From positions 9,489-73,488 of the forward strand of contig LM655200.1 in NCBI GenBank assembly GCA_000824825.2: 64,000 nucleotides of DNA, read 5' to 3'. The translations under genes and the position numbers were made by a program. This stretch comes from Mesorhizobium sp. ORS 3324. Its GTDB lineage: Bacteria; Pseudomonadota; Alphaproteobacteria; Rhizobiales; Rhizobiaceae. Shown piece by piece: positions 26,662 to 35,318 of the stretch. The notes beneath the pieces are model-generated. The model worked only from the letters and a program-made list of their open reading frames with translations, ran no database searches and was not told the origin of the DNA. Position 1 is the first letter of the stretch. The number at the start of each line of letters is the position of its first letter.

Positions 26662-27135
26662 TCAGATGAACTGCACCTGGACGATTTCGTACCCCCGTGC
26701 GCCGCCGGGAGCATTGACCTCGATGGCATCGCCGACTTCCTTGCCGATCAGCGCACGGGCGATCGGCGAGGAGATCGAGATGCGGCCGGACTTCACGTCC
26801 GCTTCCTGGTCGCCGACGATCTGATAGGTCTTCTTTTCCTCGGTGTCCTCGTCGACCAGCACGACGGTCGCGCCGAACTTCACCTTGTCGCCGCTGAGCT
26901 TCGTGACGTCGATGACCTCGGCGCGCGCGATCAGGTCCTCGAGCTCATTGATGCGGCCTTCATTGTGGCTCTGCGACTCCTTCGCCGCATGATATTCGGC
27001 ATTTTCGGACAGGTCGCCATGCGAGCGCGCTTCGGAGATCGCCTCGATGATGCGTGGACGCTCTTCCTGCTGGCGCCAGCGCAGTTCTTCCTTCAATGAC
27101 GCGAACCCCTCGCCTGTCATCGGGACCTTGATCAT
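26662..27135 (-). CDS. greA: Transcription elongation factor GreA
   Basis: A 157-residue protein with the GreA coiled coil (about 10-80, including the tip acidic region SHGDLSENAEYHAAKE) and the C-terminal FKBP-like domain ending GGARGYEIVQVQFI. It rescues backtracked RNA polymerase by stimulating RNA cleavage in the secondary channel. The start at 27135 (MIKVPMTGEGF) is usual for rhizobia; an internal ATG at codon 6 is possible. A terminator-like hairpin lies in its leader at 27192. Confidence 0.96.
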   Translation of the reverse strand: MIKVPMTGEGFASLKEELRWRQQEERPRIIEAISEARSHGDLSENAEYHAAKESQSHNEGRINELEDLIARAEVIDVTKLSGDKVKFGATVVLVDEDTEEKKTYQIVGDQEADVKSGRISISSPIARALIGKEVGDAIEVNAPGGARGYEIVQVQFI

Positions 27136-27191
27136 ATGCCTGACCTTTCCTGCCGCCGCCCCCGTTCATCGGGAGCGGCCTTGTCGATGGG

Positions 27192-27238
27192 TACAAAAAG
27201 AAAACGGTCCGGCAGCCTCGGGCTAACGGAACCGTTTC
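27192..27238 (-). promoter_or_regulatory. Terminator-like hairpin in the greA leader
   Basis: On the minus strand, AAACGGT / ACCGTTT (with inner TCCG / CGGA) is followed by TTTTCTTTTT, about 57 bases before the greA start. A TATATT box at about 27255 lies just upstream of it, so a transcript from there would meet the hairpin at once. In E. coli a leader terminator before greA gives rise to short GraL RNAs; the same layout here suggests attenuation. Function is inference. Confidence 0.6.
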
Positions 27239-27344
27239 ACCACAATTTCCCTGAATATAGCGATCTTCGCGCGATTTTCACGCCCAAAAAATCAACTTTG
27301 GTAAAATCATCACCGTTTTCATGCGGTTGATATGGCAGCGGCAG

Positions 27345-27378
27345 CAAAAAACCGGCTGCGATCGCTCGCAGCCGGTTC
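27345..27378 (-). terminator. Intrinsic terminator of the TPR gene
   Basis: Perfect 12-base-pair stem AACCGGCTGCGA / TCGCAGCCGGTT with a four-base loop, followed by a T tract on the minus strand, 20 bases after the stop codon at 27398. Confidence 0.92.
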
Positions 27379-27397
27379 GAAGAGTCTTGGAGTTGAC

Positions 27398-27937
27398 TCA
27401 GCTCCTCAGGAAATGATCGATCTGCTCCGACAGCATGCCGTATTCGCGCGAGCCTTTGCCGGTCCGGTTTTCGATTTCCTTCAGCTGCTCCTGCGCGCCG
27501 GCAAGATCGCCGATCTGCAGATGCGCCTCGCCGAGATATTCGCGCACCAGCGTGTAGTTCGGGTCGATGCGCAGCGCTTCCTCGTAATAGCCCAGGCCAA
27601 CCGTGATGCGGCCGGAATGGCGATGTGAATAGCCGAGATAGTTGAGGATACGCGGATCCTGCTTGTTGGCCGCCAGCGTCAGCACCGAGATCGCCTCGTC
27701 ATAGCGCCCGGCCATCGCCAGATCGTGACCCGCCTCGTAGATGCTGTCGTCATCCAGCATGCCATATTGCGGCGTCACACATTTCTTCTTCTTCTTGTCC
27801 CAGACCTCACCCTTCTTGCATTGAGTGGTTGTCTGGCCGCCACTGCCACCGCCACTTTCGCCGGCGGTGAATGCGGGCGCCGCGAACAGCGGCAGCGCCG
27901 CAACAGCCAAGACCTGGATAAGCAAACGTCTGCGCAT
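27398..27937 (-). CDS. Exported TPR protein
   Basis: A 179-residue protein with a signal peptide (MRRRLLIQVLAVAALPLFAAPAFT), a glycine-rich linker, a short basic CKKGEVWDKKKKKCV motif that could form a disulfide loop, and then two to three tetratricopeptide repeats (DPRILNYLGYSHRHSG, VGLGYYEEALRIDPNY, EYLGEAHLQIGDLAGA). It is probably a periplasmic scaffold. The CKKGEVWDKKKKKCV type of motif is shared by several exported rhizobial proteins. Partner unknown. A strong terminator follows, so greA is a separate unit. Confidence 0.86.
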   Translation of the reverse strand: MRRRLLIQVLAVAALPLFAAPAFTAGESGGGSGGQTTTQCKKGEVWDKKKKKCVTPQYGMLDDDSIYEAGHDLAMAGRYDEAISVLTLAANKQDPRILNYLGYSHRHSGRITVGLGYYEEALRIDPNYTLVREYLGEAHLQIGDLAGAQEQLKEIENRTGKGSREYGMLSEQIDHFLRS

Positions 27938-28126
27938 TTAAAGCCTCCGTGAGCGTGACAATGGCAGACTAACGCCGCCTCCGCGCCGTTTCATCCCGAA
28001 AAAGCCTGCGGCAGCCAAACTATTTTGGGTGTCCGAGGGAGCGCGTTCCAGCTCCCTTGCGAACGGACGTGACGCGCGCTGCAAATCCGCTATCATCAGC
28101 CGAGCGCCTTACGTGGAGAAAGGCAA

Positions 28127-28552
28127 GTGCAACAGCGCCGCGACAGGGAATGGGAGCTTTCCATCGACCCGGATACCGTGCGCCTGTTCATCCTCAAGGC
28201 CAAGGCGCTGAGCGCCGCCGTCAACGAGGACTACGATGACGGCGCAGAGCACGAGGTCGAGTTCGATGGTGACAGACGCGACAGCCACCACCACGACGGC
28301 CTCGCCGAAGAAGCCGCCGAAGACCTCACCGAGGAGGAATTCCGCGAGCTGATCAACGATCTCAACATCGATGAAGCAGCCGAACTTGTGGCGCTGGCCT
28401 GGATCGGCCGTGGCGACTACGAGGCTTCCGAATGGGTCGACGCTGTGGCCGCAGCGCGCGAGCGCGCCAACAAGCGCACCGCAAAGTACTTGCTCGGCCT
28501 GCCGCAATTGGCCGATTGGCTTGAGGAAGGCCTGGAGGAGATCGGCGCGTAA
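28127..28552 (+). CDS. DUF3775 domain protein
   Basis: A 141-residue acidic cytoplasmic protein. A histidine- and aspartate-rich linker (RRDSHHHDGL) separates an N-terminal segment (LSIDPDTVRLFILKAKAL) from a conserved core, LTEEEFRELINDLNIDEAAELVALAWIGRGD, that fits DUF3775, a family found in alphaproteobacteria without known role. It precedes the first extensin-like gene by 76 bases and may be transcribed with it. The first codons depend on a start at 28127; other starts are possible. Confidence 0.8.
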   Translation: MQQRRDREWELSIDPDTVRLFILKAKALSAAVNEDYDDGAEHEVEFDGDRRDSHHHDGLAEEAAEDLTEEEFRELINDLNIDEAAELVALAWIGRGDYEASEWVDAVAAARERANKRTAKYLLGLPQLADWLEEGLEEIGA

Positions 28553-28628
28553 CGGGCCGGTAACCGATTTTGATCGCAACGCCGCCGCTCCCAAGGCAAC
28601 CTTGGCATGCCGATGCCGTTTCCGGCCG

Positions 28629-29549
28629 ATGGCAACGCTGAGCTTTTCCGCACTTTGCAGACTGGCGCTGCTTGTCTTGGCGGCAACAATCCTGCTGATC
28701 ACATCCGCTATGGCCCGGCATCATCACCGGCCGCATAAGAGCCATCCGCCGCCGGTGAGCGAGAGCGCCCTACGGACGCCCGAAACGCCGGCGACCGCGC
28801 CTATTCCGGCGCCGCGCCCTGCTGAAGAGCCCGGTCGAGGGTCTCAGGTGGAACCGCAGACGCCGGCGGTAGTCCCGACACCACCGGAAAAGCCGGCCGA
28901 ATTGGAGCCGGAACCGCCGGCCACCGCGCCGCAGCCGCCGCAGAAGCCCGAACAGGAGAAAATACCTCCCGACCCACGCTCCGCTGAACTGCCCGCCGAC
29001 AAGATGCCGCAAGAGGAGACGGCGTGTCGCGAGCGGCTGAAGGCGCTCGGCGTCGAGTTTGAGGAACACAAGGCCGAGCATGATGCCGAGATCGGCTGCT
29101 CGATCCCCTACCCTATCGTTCTGAAAACGCTCGGTAAATCGATCGGCATCGGTTCCGGAGCCGAGCTCAATTGCCGGATGGCCGAAGCTGCCGCGCGCTT
29201 CGCCGCCGATGTCATCCAGCCGGCGGCGAAGGCCGAACTCGGTGCCGACCTCAAATCGATCGCCCAGGCCTCGGCCTTTGTCTGCCGTCCGCGCCACGGC
29301 GCGGGAAAACTGTCCGAGCACGCCTTCGGCAACGCGCTCGACATCGCCGCCTTCACGCTGTCGGACGGCAGGAAGGTCGAGGTCGGCCCGGCGCCGCCCG
29401 AGAAGGATGGAAAGTTCCTGAACACGGTGCGCAAGGCAGCCTGCGGGCCGTTCAAGACGGTGCTCGGTCCCGGCAGCGATCCCGACCATGCGCAGCACTT
29501 CCACTTCGACCTCGAGCCGCGTCCACACGGCGGAACTTTCTGCCAGTGA
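28629..29549 (+). CDS. Extensin-like family protein with LAS-type metal motif
   Basis: A 306-residue exported protein. After a signal sequence or anchor (LALLVLAATILLITSAMA) comes a proline-rich region of about 90 residues, then the extensin-like C-terminal domain with CRERLKALGV near its start. The motif SEHAFGNALDIAAF and the later DHAQHFHFDL are of the SxHxxGxAxD / HxH kind used for zinc in D-Ala-D-Ala peptidases (LAS group), so cell-wall peptidase activity is plausible. The ATG at 28629 is chosen because it starts the signal peptide. A paralogue follows at 29664. Confidence 0.83.
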   Translation: MATLSFSALCRLALLVLAATILLITSAMARHHHRPHKSHPPPVSESALRTPETPATAPIPAPRPAEEPGRGSQVEPQTPAVVPTPPEKPAELEPEPPATAPQPPQKPEQEKIPPDPRSAELPADKMPQEETACRERLKALGVEFEEHKAEHDAEIGCSIPYPIVLKTLGKSIGIGSGAELNCRMAEAAARFAADVIQPAAKAELGADLKSIAQASAFVCRPRHGAGKLSEHAFGNALDIAAFTLSDGRKVEVGPAPPEKDGKFLNTVRKAACGPFKTVLGPGSDPDHAQHFHFDLEPRPHGGTFCQ

Positions 29550-29663
29550 ACAGGATGCCAAGAACAAATGCCGCAATTCGGCCTCAGGCGTGAATGCCGG
29601 CGCTGATCTTTCCTTTACTGTTGCCGACTAGACTTGTGCCATCCGGGGACAGGAAGCCTTTCG

Positions 29664-30488
29664 ATGGCCGGAAGACTTGGCGCCATGCTTGCCACGGCGC
29701 GGCAGAACAATCGTGCGCGCATCGTCGCCGTCAGACTGGCCACAGGGCTTGCCATCGCAGCCGTGTCGGCCTGCACCACCGGCGATGTCTTCTCGCTGCA
29801 GCCGGCGGTCGATGTCAGCGGCCAGACCGCCGCTGTGCCCGAGGCGCCGCAATATTCCGGCATGCAGCGGCTTGTCCCGTCCAACCCCTATATGACGACG
29901 GCCGCTTATCCGCGCATGGATGAGCCGATGTCGCCTCTCGAGCAGATGCCGGCCAGCGAGATCGACTGCCGCAACGAGCTGAAACGCATGGGCGTCGTCT
30001 ACACCGATGTTCAGCCGATCCACGAAGGCCAGTGCGGCATCGACTATCCCGTCAGGGTCTCGGCCATCGGCAGCGTCGAGATGAAGCCGGCCGCCACGCT
30101 TACCTGCAACATGGCCGCGACCTTCGCGGCCTGGACCAGGAACGAGCTCGTGCCGGCCGCCCGCTGGCGCTATTTCTCCGGCGTCAAGACCATCCATCAG
30201 GGGTCGAGCTATTCCTGCCGCAATATCGCCGGCGAAGGTGTCCTGTCGGAACACGGCAAGGGCAACGCGCTCGACGTCATGAGCATCGAGCTCAACAATG
30301 GCGACGACATCGACGTGCGCAAACCCGGCCTGTTCGCCTTCCGCACCCGCGGCTTCCTCAACAATGTGCGCGCCGACGGTTGCGAGTATTTCACCACCGT
30401 GCTCGGCCCCGGCTACAATTACGACCACCGCAACCACTTCCACTTCGACATCAAGAACCGCCGGAACGGCTATCGCGCCTGCCGCTAG
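29664..30488 (+). CDS. Extensin-like family lipoprotein
   Basis: A 274-residue paralogue of the gene before it. A lipobox (AAVSAC) ends the signal sequence, so it should be lipid anchored. The C-terminal domain has CRNELKRMGVVYTD, SEHGKGNALDVMSI and YDHRNHFHFDI, again the SxHxxGxAxD / HxH pattern. AGGAAGCC precedes the ATG at 29664, which is preferred to the in-frame ATG ten codons upstream. The pair may act together on peptidoglycan. The two share motifs but little else. Confidence 0.83.
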   Translation: MAGRLGAMLATARQNNRARIVAVRLATGLAIAAVSACTTGDVFSLQPAVDVSGQTAAVPEAPQYSGMQRLVPSNPYMTTAAYPRMDEPMSPLEQMPASEIDCRNELKRMGVVYTDVQPIHEGQCGIDYPVRVSAIGSVEMKPAATLTCNMAATFAAWTRNELVPAARWRYFSGVKTIHQGSSYSCRNIAGEGVLSEHGKGNALDVMSIELNNGDDIDVRKPGLFAFRTRGFLNNVRADGCEYFTTVLGPGYNYDHRNHFHFDIKNRRNGYRACR

Positions 30489-30540
30489 GGCAATTCCAGG
30501 AAAAGTGCACGGCGGCTTTCCGTCCGGAATTGCGTAAAGA
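30489..30540. repeat. Short palindromic repeat, family B
   Basis: Begins right at the stop codon: GCAATTCCAGGAAAAG ... CTTTCCGTCCGGAATTGC, an imperfect palindrome. Part copies of the same element lie after the stops at 6264 (6279-6290), 34091 (34089-34105) and 45866 (45870-45900). Scattered 3'-end position suggests a mobile or transcript-end element. Confidence 0.65.
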
Positions 30541-30637
30541 CTAGTAGTTAGCGACCTCTGCCCAATCCGCTGAACACCACATAGATGGTGCGCATGGGTC
30601 TTGGAGCGGTCGTCCCTGGTGAGTGTCGCGGCGGAAG

Positions 30638-31660
30638 TCAGGTCAAGGCGATGACTATCTTGCCGAAGGGCCCTTTCTCCAGATGCCCGAAAGCCTGCGG
30701 CAACTCGTCGAAGCGAAAGACCTTGTCGATGACCGGCTTGATGCCGAGCGTCTCGATCGCCTGGTTCATGCGCTCGAAACTGCGGCGGTGGCCAATGGAA
30801 ATGCCTTGCACGACGATGCGGTTGCGCATGAAGGGCAGGACCGGAAAGCTGATCTCCATCGCGCCGAGCAGACCGATGACCGACAGCCGGCCATCGGCGG
30901 CAAGCGCGTTCAGCGACCGCCGCGCATTGTCGCCGCCGACCATCTCCAGGATATGGTTCACGCCCAGCCCGTCGGTCCGTTCGCGGGCCGCCTCGTCCCA
31001 GGCCGGCCGGGTTCGATAGTTGATTGTCTGCCAGGCACCGAGACTCGCGGCGCGCTCGAGCTTCTCGTCGCTGCTCGAGGTGACGATGGCGCGCAGGCCG
31101 AACGCCGCGGCGAACTGCAGGGCAAACAGCGAGACGCCGCCCGTGCCCTGGATCAGGATGGTCTGGCCCGGCACCGGCCTTGTCGCTTCGGCCATCGCGA
31201 ACCAGGCAGTTAGCGCCGCGATCGGCAGCGTCGCCGCCTCGACATCGCTGAGCGATGGCGGCGCGAGCACCGCGGCGTCCTCGCCGAAGACGACATGCTC
31301 GGAAAGCATGCCTGAAAGCGAGGAGCCCAGCGTGTGCTTATGCAGCACCTGCGGCGCATCGCCATCCGGCCAGTCGGCGATCACCTGGCCGAGCACCCGC
31401 TGCCCGATCCGGAACCGGCTGACCGCGCTGCCGACGGCAACGACCTCGCCCACGGCGTCCGATGTCGGCACGAAGGGGACGGAAAGATCGGGGATCAGCA
31501 TGCCGTCCACGATCAGCTTGTCCTTGTAGTTCAACGAAACCGCCCTGACGCGCACCAGAAGCTCATGCGGTCCGGGCTCGGGAATCGGGCCCTTCGCCAG
31601 GACCAGTTCCGAAAGGCCGAACCCTGTCATCTGCCAGGATCTGTTGCTGTCGGTGCTCAT
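30638..31660 (-). CDS. Zinc-independent alcohol dehydrogenase / quinone reductase (MDR family)
   Basis: A 340-residue medium-chain dehydrogenase. The N-terminal GroES-like domain has VSLNYKDKLIVDGM, as in proteins without catalytic zinc, and the Rossmann domain has the NADPH motif QGTGGVSLFALQFAAAFG. It probably reduces quinones or enones. ATG at 31660 has AAGGAG upstream; an in-frame ATG 13 codons earlier (31699) is an alternative start. It is divergent from a LysR gene at 31777, which likely controls it. Confidence 0.87.
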   Translation of the reverse strand: MSTDSNRSWQMTGFGLSELVLAKGPIPEPGPHELLVRVRAVSLNYKDKLIVDGMLIPDLSVPFVPTSDAVGEVVAVGSAVSRFRIGQRVLGQVIADWPDGDAPQVLHKHTLGSSLSGMLSEHVVFGEDAAVLAPPSLSDVEAATLPIAALTAWFAMAEATRPVPGQTILIQGTGGVSLFALQFAAAFGLRAIVTSSSDEKLERAASLGAWQTINYRTRPAWDEAARERTDGLGVNHILEMVGGDNARRSLNALAADGRLSVIGLLGAMEISFPVLPFMRNRIVVQGISIGHRRSFERMNQAIETLGIKPVIDKVFRFDELPQAFGHLEKGPFGKIVIALT

Positions 31661-31776
31661 TCCTGCGTCGCGCTCCTTGATGATGGCTGCGCGAGACATT
31701 TAAGCGAACTGACTATGGAAAATAATGCCGCAATGCGGGATATTCAGCGACTGATTGAAGAGGAAAATTCTACACT

Positions 31777-32691
31777 ATGGACGCGATCGACCTGCAAGGC
31801 ATCGTCGCATTCGTTCACGCGGTTGAGGCGGGCAGCTTCACCGGCGCCGGCGAACGGCTGCATGTGACGAAATCGGCCATCGGCAAGTCTGTCGCGCAGC
31901 TGGAGCAGCGGCTTGGCGTCCGCCTGCTCAACCGCACCACGCGCAGCCTCAGCCCGACCAGCGAAGGCTCAAGCTATTATGAAGCCTGCGTGCGGGCGCT
32001 GGCGGAGATCGAGGCCGGGCAGGCGCTGCTCGCTTCAAGCCGGCGCATCCCGTCTGGCCGGCTCCGCGTCGACGTGCCGCTTGCCTTTGGCCGCAAATGT
32101 GTCGCCCCCGTGCTGTTCGGCATCTCCAGCCGGTTCCCCGAGCTGACGATCGAGATATCCTTCAACGACCGACGCGTCGACCTGATCGAGGAAGGCATCG
32201 ACCTCGCCGTCCGCATGGGCGATCTCGACGACAGCCTGTCGCTCGCGGCGCGCCGCATCTACGCTCAGCGCTCCGCGATCTGCGCGGCTCCCGCATATCT
32301 CGAAAGGCATGGCAGGCCGCGGGCAATCGACGATCTCGCCCGTCACAGCGTCATCGGCTATGGACGCGAGGGCGTCGTTCGTCCTTGGACCATGAGGAAC
32401 GCCGACGGCGATCTCACGACCTTCGTCCCCAAAGCCAGGCTCGTCCTCGGCCACGGCGAGCCGCTGCTGGATGCGGCGCTTGCCGGCTGCGGCATCGCCT
32501 CTCTGCCGACCTGGTTGGCGGCTGAGAGCCTAAGGCGCGGCGAACTCGAAATGGTCCTGCACGACTGTCTGGTCGAAAACATCGTCGTGCACGCGGTCTG
32601 GCCGGTGACGCGCGCGCTGACACCAAAAGTGCGGGTCGTCATCGACGCGCTCGTCGACCATTTTGCGGCGCCGCCTTGGGATGCCGCCTGA
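31777..32691 (+). CDS. LysR-family transcriptional regulator
   Basis: A 304-residue regulator with the N-terminal helix-turn-helix (DLQGIVAFVHAVEAGSFTGAGERLHVTKSAIGKSV) and an effector domain of the CrgA-like subgroup (RRVDLIEEGIDLAVRMGDLDDS). It is divergent from the MDR dehydrogenase gene with about 115 bases between the starts, where its binding site should lie. LysR proteins of this kind often respond to quinones or aromatic compounds; the effector here is unknown. Confidence 0.92.
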   Translation: MDAIDLQGIVAFVHAVEAGSFTGAGERLHVTKSAIGKSVAQLEQRLGVRLLNRTTRSLSPTSEGSSYYEACVRALAEIEAGQALLASSRRIPSGRLRVDVPLAFGRKCVAPVLFGISSRFPELTIEISFNDRRVDLIEEGIDLAVRMGDLDDSLSLAARRIYAQRSAICAAPAYLERHGRPRAIDDLARHSVIGYGREGVVRPWTMRNADGDLTTFVPKARLVLGHGEPLLDAALAGCGIASLPTWLAAESLRRGELEMVLHDCLVENIVVHAVWPVTRALTPKVRVVIDALVDHFAAPPWDAA

Positions 32692-32762
32692 ACTGCCGGC
32701 TGTCATGCAAAATTGTCATGCTCCAAAAATAACGGCGGACTATTTTCGAATGCTCTGCAGCA

Positions 32763-34091
32763 ATGCTATTGACGCACATGCTTTATGTTGAAATCGCCGT
32801 CGTGGCCGTCCTCATCTTGGTGAACGGCCTTTTGGCCATGTCGGAGCTTGCCATCGTCTCGTCGCGGCCGGCCCGCCTCAAGGCGATGATCGACCGCAAT
32901 GTCAGTGGGGCCGGCCGCGCGCTGGCGCTGGGCTCCAACCCCGGCAAGTTCTTGTCGTCGGTGCAGATCGGCATCACTCTGGTCGGCGTGCTGTCCGGCG
33001 CCTTTTCCGGCGCCACGCTCGGCGAGCGGCTGGCGCAATACCTGGCCTCGACCGGCGTCCGCGAGAACATTGCCGATCCTCTCGGCGTCGGCATCGTCGT
33101 CGCGGTCATCACCTATGCCTCGCTGATCGTCGGCGAGCTGGTGCCGAAGCAGATTGCGCTGAAGGATCCGGAGCGTGTCGCCGTCAGGGCGGCGCCTGCG
33201 ATGACAATCCTCGCAACCGTCTCGGCGCCGCTCGTCTTCCTGCTCGATGTTTCCGGCCGCGCCGTTCTCTGGCTGCTCGGCCAGCACGGCGGGTCAGAAG
33301 AGAAGGTCACCGACGAGGAGATCAAGATGCTGGTCGCCGAGGCCGAGCATCACGGCACGATCGAATCCGACGAGCGGCGCATGATCGCCGGCGTCATGCG
33401 CCTCGGCGACCGCGCCGTGCGCGCCGTGATGACACCGCGCACCGAGGTCGACTGGATCAACCTGCAATCCGACGAGGCGGCCATCAGGCGGCTCCTGATG
33501 GAGACCCAGCACTCGCGCCTGCCCGCCGGCGACGGCAACGTCGACGCCATGGTCGGCGTCGTCCAGACACGCGACGTGTTGTCGGCGATCCTCGGCGGCA
33601 AGGTGCTGGAGCCGCGCCAGCATGTGCGCGCCGCGCCCATCGTGCACGACCAGGCCGACGCGCTCGACGTGCTGGCGAAGCTGAAGGAATCGGATGTGCC
33701 GATGGCGCTCGTGCATGACGAATACGGCCATTTCGAAGGCATCGTCACGCCGGCCGACATTCTGGAAGCAATCACCGGCGTCTTCCGCTCGGACCTCGAG
33801 GCCGGCGAGGAAGAGAACGCCGTCAAGCGCGAGGACGGCTCATGGCTGCTCGCCGGCTACATGCAGGCTGACGAGATGGCCGAGGTGCTGGGCATCGATC
33901 TTCCGGAGAACCGCGACTACGAGACCGTGGCCGGCTACGTGCTGTCGCATCTGCACCACCTTCCCGCCACCGGCGAAAGCGTCGACGCGCAAGGCTGGCG
34001 CTTCGAAGTGGTCGACCTCGACGGCCGCCGCATCGACAAGCTGATCGCCAGCCGCCTGCCCGAAGGCCACCGCCAGATAGCGCGCCGATAG
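32763..34091 (+). CDS. CNNM / CorC-type membrane protein with CBS domains
   Basis: A 442-residue protein with an N-terminal DUF21 (CNNM) membrane domain (four hydrophobic segments, about 1-190, with the SELAIVSSRPARLKAMID motif), two CBS domains (MTPRTEVDWI... and VHDEYGHFEGIVTPADILEAITG) and a C-terminal CorC_HlyC domain. It was long annotated as hemolysin-related, but members of this family take part in magnesium efflux or cation control. The gene stands alone. The start could also be the ATG at 32778. Confidence 0.92.
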   Translation: MLLTHMLYVEIAVVAVLILVNGLLAMSELAIVSSRPARLKAMIDRNVSGAGRALALGSNPGKFLSSVQIGITLVGVLSGAFSGATLGERLAQYLASTGVRENIADPLGVGIVVAVITYASLIVGELVPKQIALKDPERVAVRAAPAMTILATVSAPLVFLLDVSGRAVLWLLGQHGGSEEKVTDEEIKMLVAEAEHHGTIESDERRMIAGVMRLGDRAVRAVMTPRTEVDWINLQSDEAAIRRLLMETQHSRLPAGDGNVDAMVGVVQTRDVLSAILGGKVLEPRQHVRAAPIVHDQADALDVLAKLKESDVPMALVHDEYGHFEGIVTPADILEAITGVFRSDLEAGEEENAVKREDGSWLLAGYMQADEMAEVLGIDLPENRDYETVAGYVLSHLHHLPATGESVDAQGWRFEVVDLDGRRIDKLIASRLPEGHRQIARR

Positions 34092-34492
34092 AGCAATTCC
34101 AGGAAGAGCGAGCAGCGGCTGCCCGCTCGAGCATCGCGCGCTGGGGTCCGCAGCCCTCGTGCAGGTCCTGACCGCAATAGCCCGACTTGCTCCGTCTAAG
34201 ACACAGGGTTCGCAAGCCGCCATGCGCCGGGATTTTGGAACCGGGCGCCATTAGCGTGCGCTCGATATCGCCCGCCCTCAAATCAAAGAGTCTAAACGGC
34301 TGAAAGCCGCCGCGATGCCGGGCTTGCAACGTCGAGACGCTTATTAAGCTGGTATCTGTGCTCGTCCTGATCAGCCCCGACGAAGGCGTCCGATCCGGCA
34401 GTGGGCATTGAGAACCGGCTAAGGCGTCAGCACGACCTGCGGTCGAACGGCGCTCCTCCATCTTCCACGCGAACCGCACTGCGCGCGGACAA
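34092..34492. other. Gene-free stretch with a family B half repeat
   Basis: The first 20 bases match the left half of repeat family B (AGCAATTCCAGGAAGAG). The remaining 380 bases have open frames on the minus strand but no start, composition or motif that I would call a gene. It may hold degraded coding sequence. It separates the CNNM gene from the convergent tetR gene. Confidence 0.5.
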
Positions 34493-35185
34493 TCATGACT
34501 GCGCCCCCAGGAATGCTCGGCCGAAACCAGGCTCAACCGCTTCGATCGTCCCATCAGGCAACTTGAGCAAGCGGTCAACCGCGATGCCGTAGATCCGCAG
34601 CCGCTCCTCGAGCAGGTGCGCGGCTTCCTCGAGATCGCCCCCTTCGGCCTGGCGCAGCGCACGATGCATCACGTCCCGGAAGATCAGCCTGATCTGCAGG
34701 AGCATGTCGGCGAAGGCAATCGGATCGGGCACCTCGAAGGCACCCTCTTCGCTCCCCTTCCTCAGGAGGCGTGCGATCATCGGCAAGGCGAGTTCCCTGG
34801 CGGCCTCGTCGATCCTGTGGAACAACACGACGTTTTCCGGCCGAAAGACCACGGCGAACGTCTTCCGAAGCTGCGGGGCTAACTCGACGTTGAGCCGCTG
34901 CGATCCGGAAAAAAGCGTGTTGAGCCGGCCGACGGCATCGAGCGAAGGATCTTCCAGCATGGGCTCGAGTTCGGTGAGACTCTCGCGCGCGATCCGCGCC
35001 GCGAGCGCTTCCAGCAGCGCCTCCTTCGAGGCGAAGTAGTGATAGAACGCCCCCTTCGACAGGCCTGCCTCGCGTATGATGTCGTTGACCGTCGTGTCGT
35101 CGTAGCCACGCTGGAAGAACAGTCGCTGGGCACAGTCGAGAAGCTCGGCAGAGCGCACTTCCGGCGACTTTATCACTCTGGCCAA
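34493..35185 (-). CDS. TetR-family transcriptional repressor
   Basis: A 230-residue regulator with the N-terminal TetR helix-turn-helix (AQRLFFQRGYDDTTVNDIIREAGLSKGAFYHYFASKE) and a helical ligand-binding domain. It is divergent from the exporter operon at 35319. A near-perfect 19-base palindrome between the two starts (35264-35282) is its probable operator, so it likely represses both its own gene and the efflux genes until an inducer binds. Confidence 0.93.
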   Translation of the reverse strand: MARVIKSPEVRSAELLDCAQRLFFQRGYDDTTVNDIIREAGLSKGAFYHYFASKEALLEALAARIARESLTELEPMLEDPSLDAVGRLNTLFSGSQRLNVELAPQLRKTFAVVFRPENVVLFHRIDEAARELALPMIARLLRKGSEEGAFEVPDPIAFADMLLQIRLIFRDVMHRALRQAEGGDLEEAAHLLEERLRIYGIAVDRLLKLPDGTIEAVEPGFGRAFLGAQS

Positions 35186-35240
35186 TTCGGTTCCCTCGGA
35201 CGCCCCTGAAAGCGTGATCGACAGGCAGGAACGCCTCCGC

Positions 35241-35282
35241 TGTCAATACGTTCTCAAATATAATAGACCGACGGTCGGTCTA
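35241..35282. promoter_or_regulatory. Efflux operon promoter and TetR operator
   Basis: TAGACCGAC-G-GTCGGTCTA (35264-35282) is a perfect palindrome around one base. It overlaps a consensus TATAAT at 35259-35264 reading toward the exporter. On the other strand TTGACA (35241-35246) may serve tetR. Repressor bound here would block the exporter promoter. Confidence 0.75.
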
Positions 35283-35318
35283 ATGCTATAGGTCCCGCCC
35301 TTGAAAGAGGAGCGCTTC

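Noticed and set aside
33823..34662. Minus-strand frame of 279 codons through the gap at 34.1-34.5 kb
   Set aside because: It overlaps the CNNM gene and tetR at its ends and shows no recognisable domain; the gap part may be old coding sequence but cannot be named.
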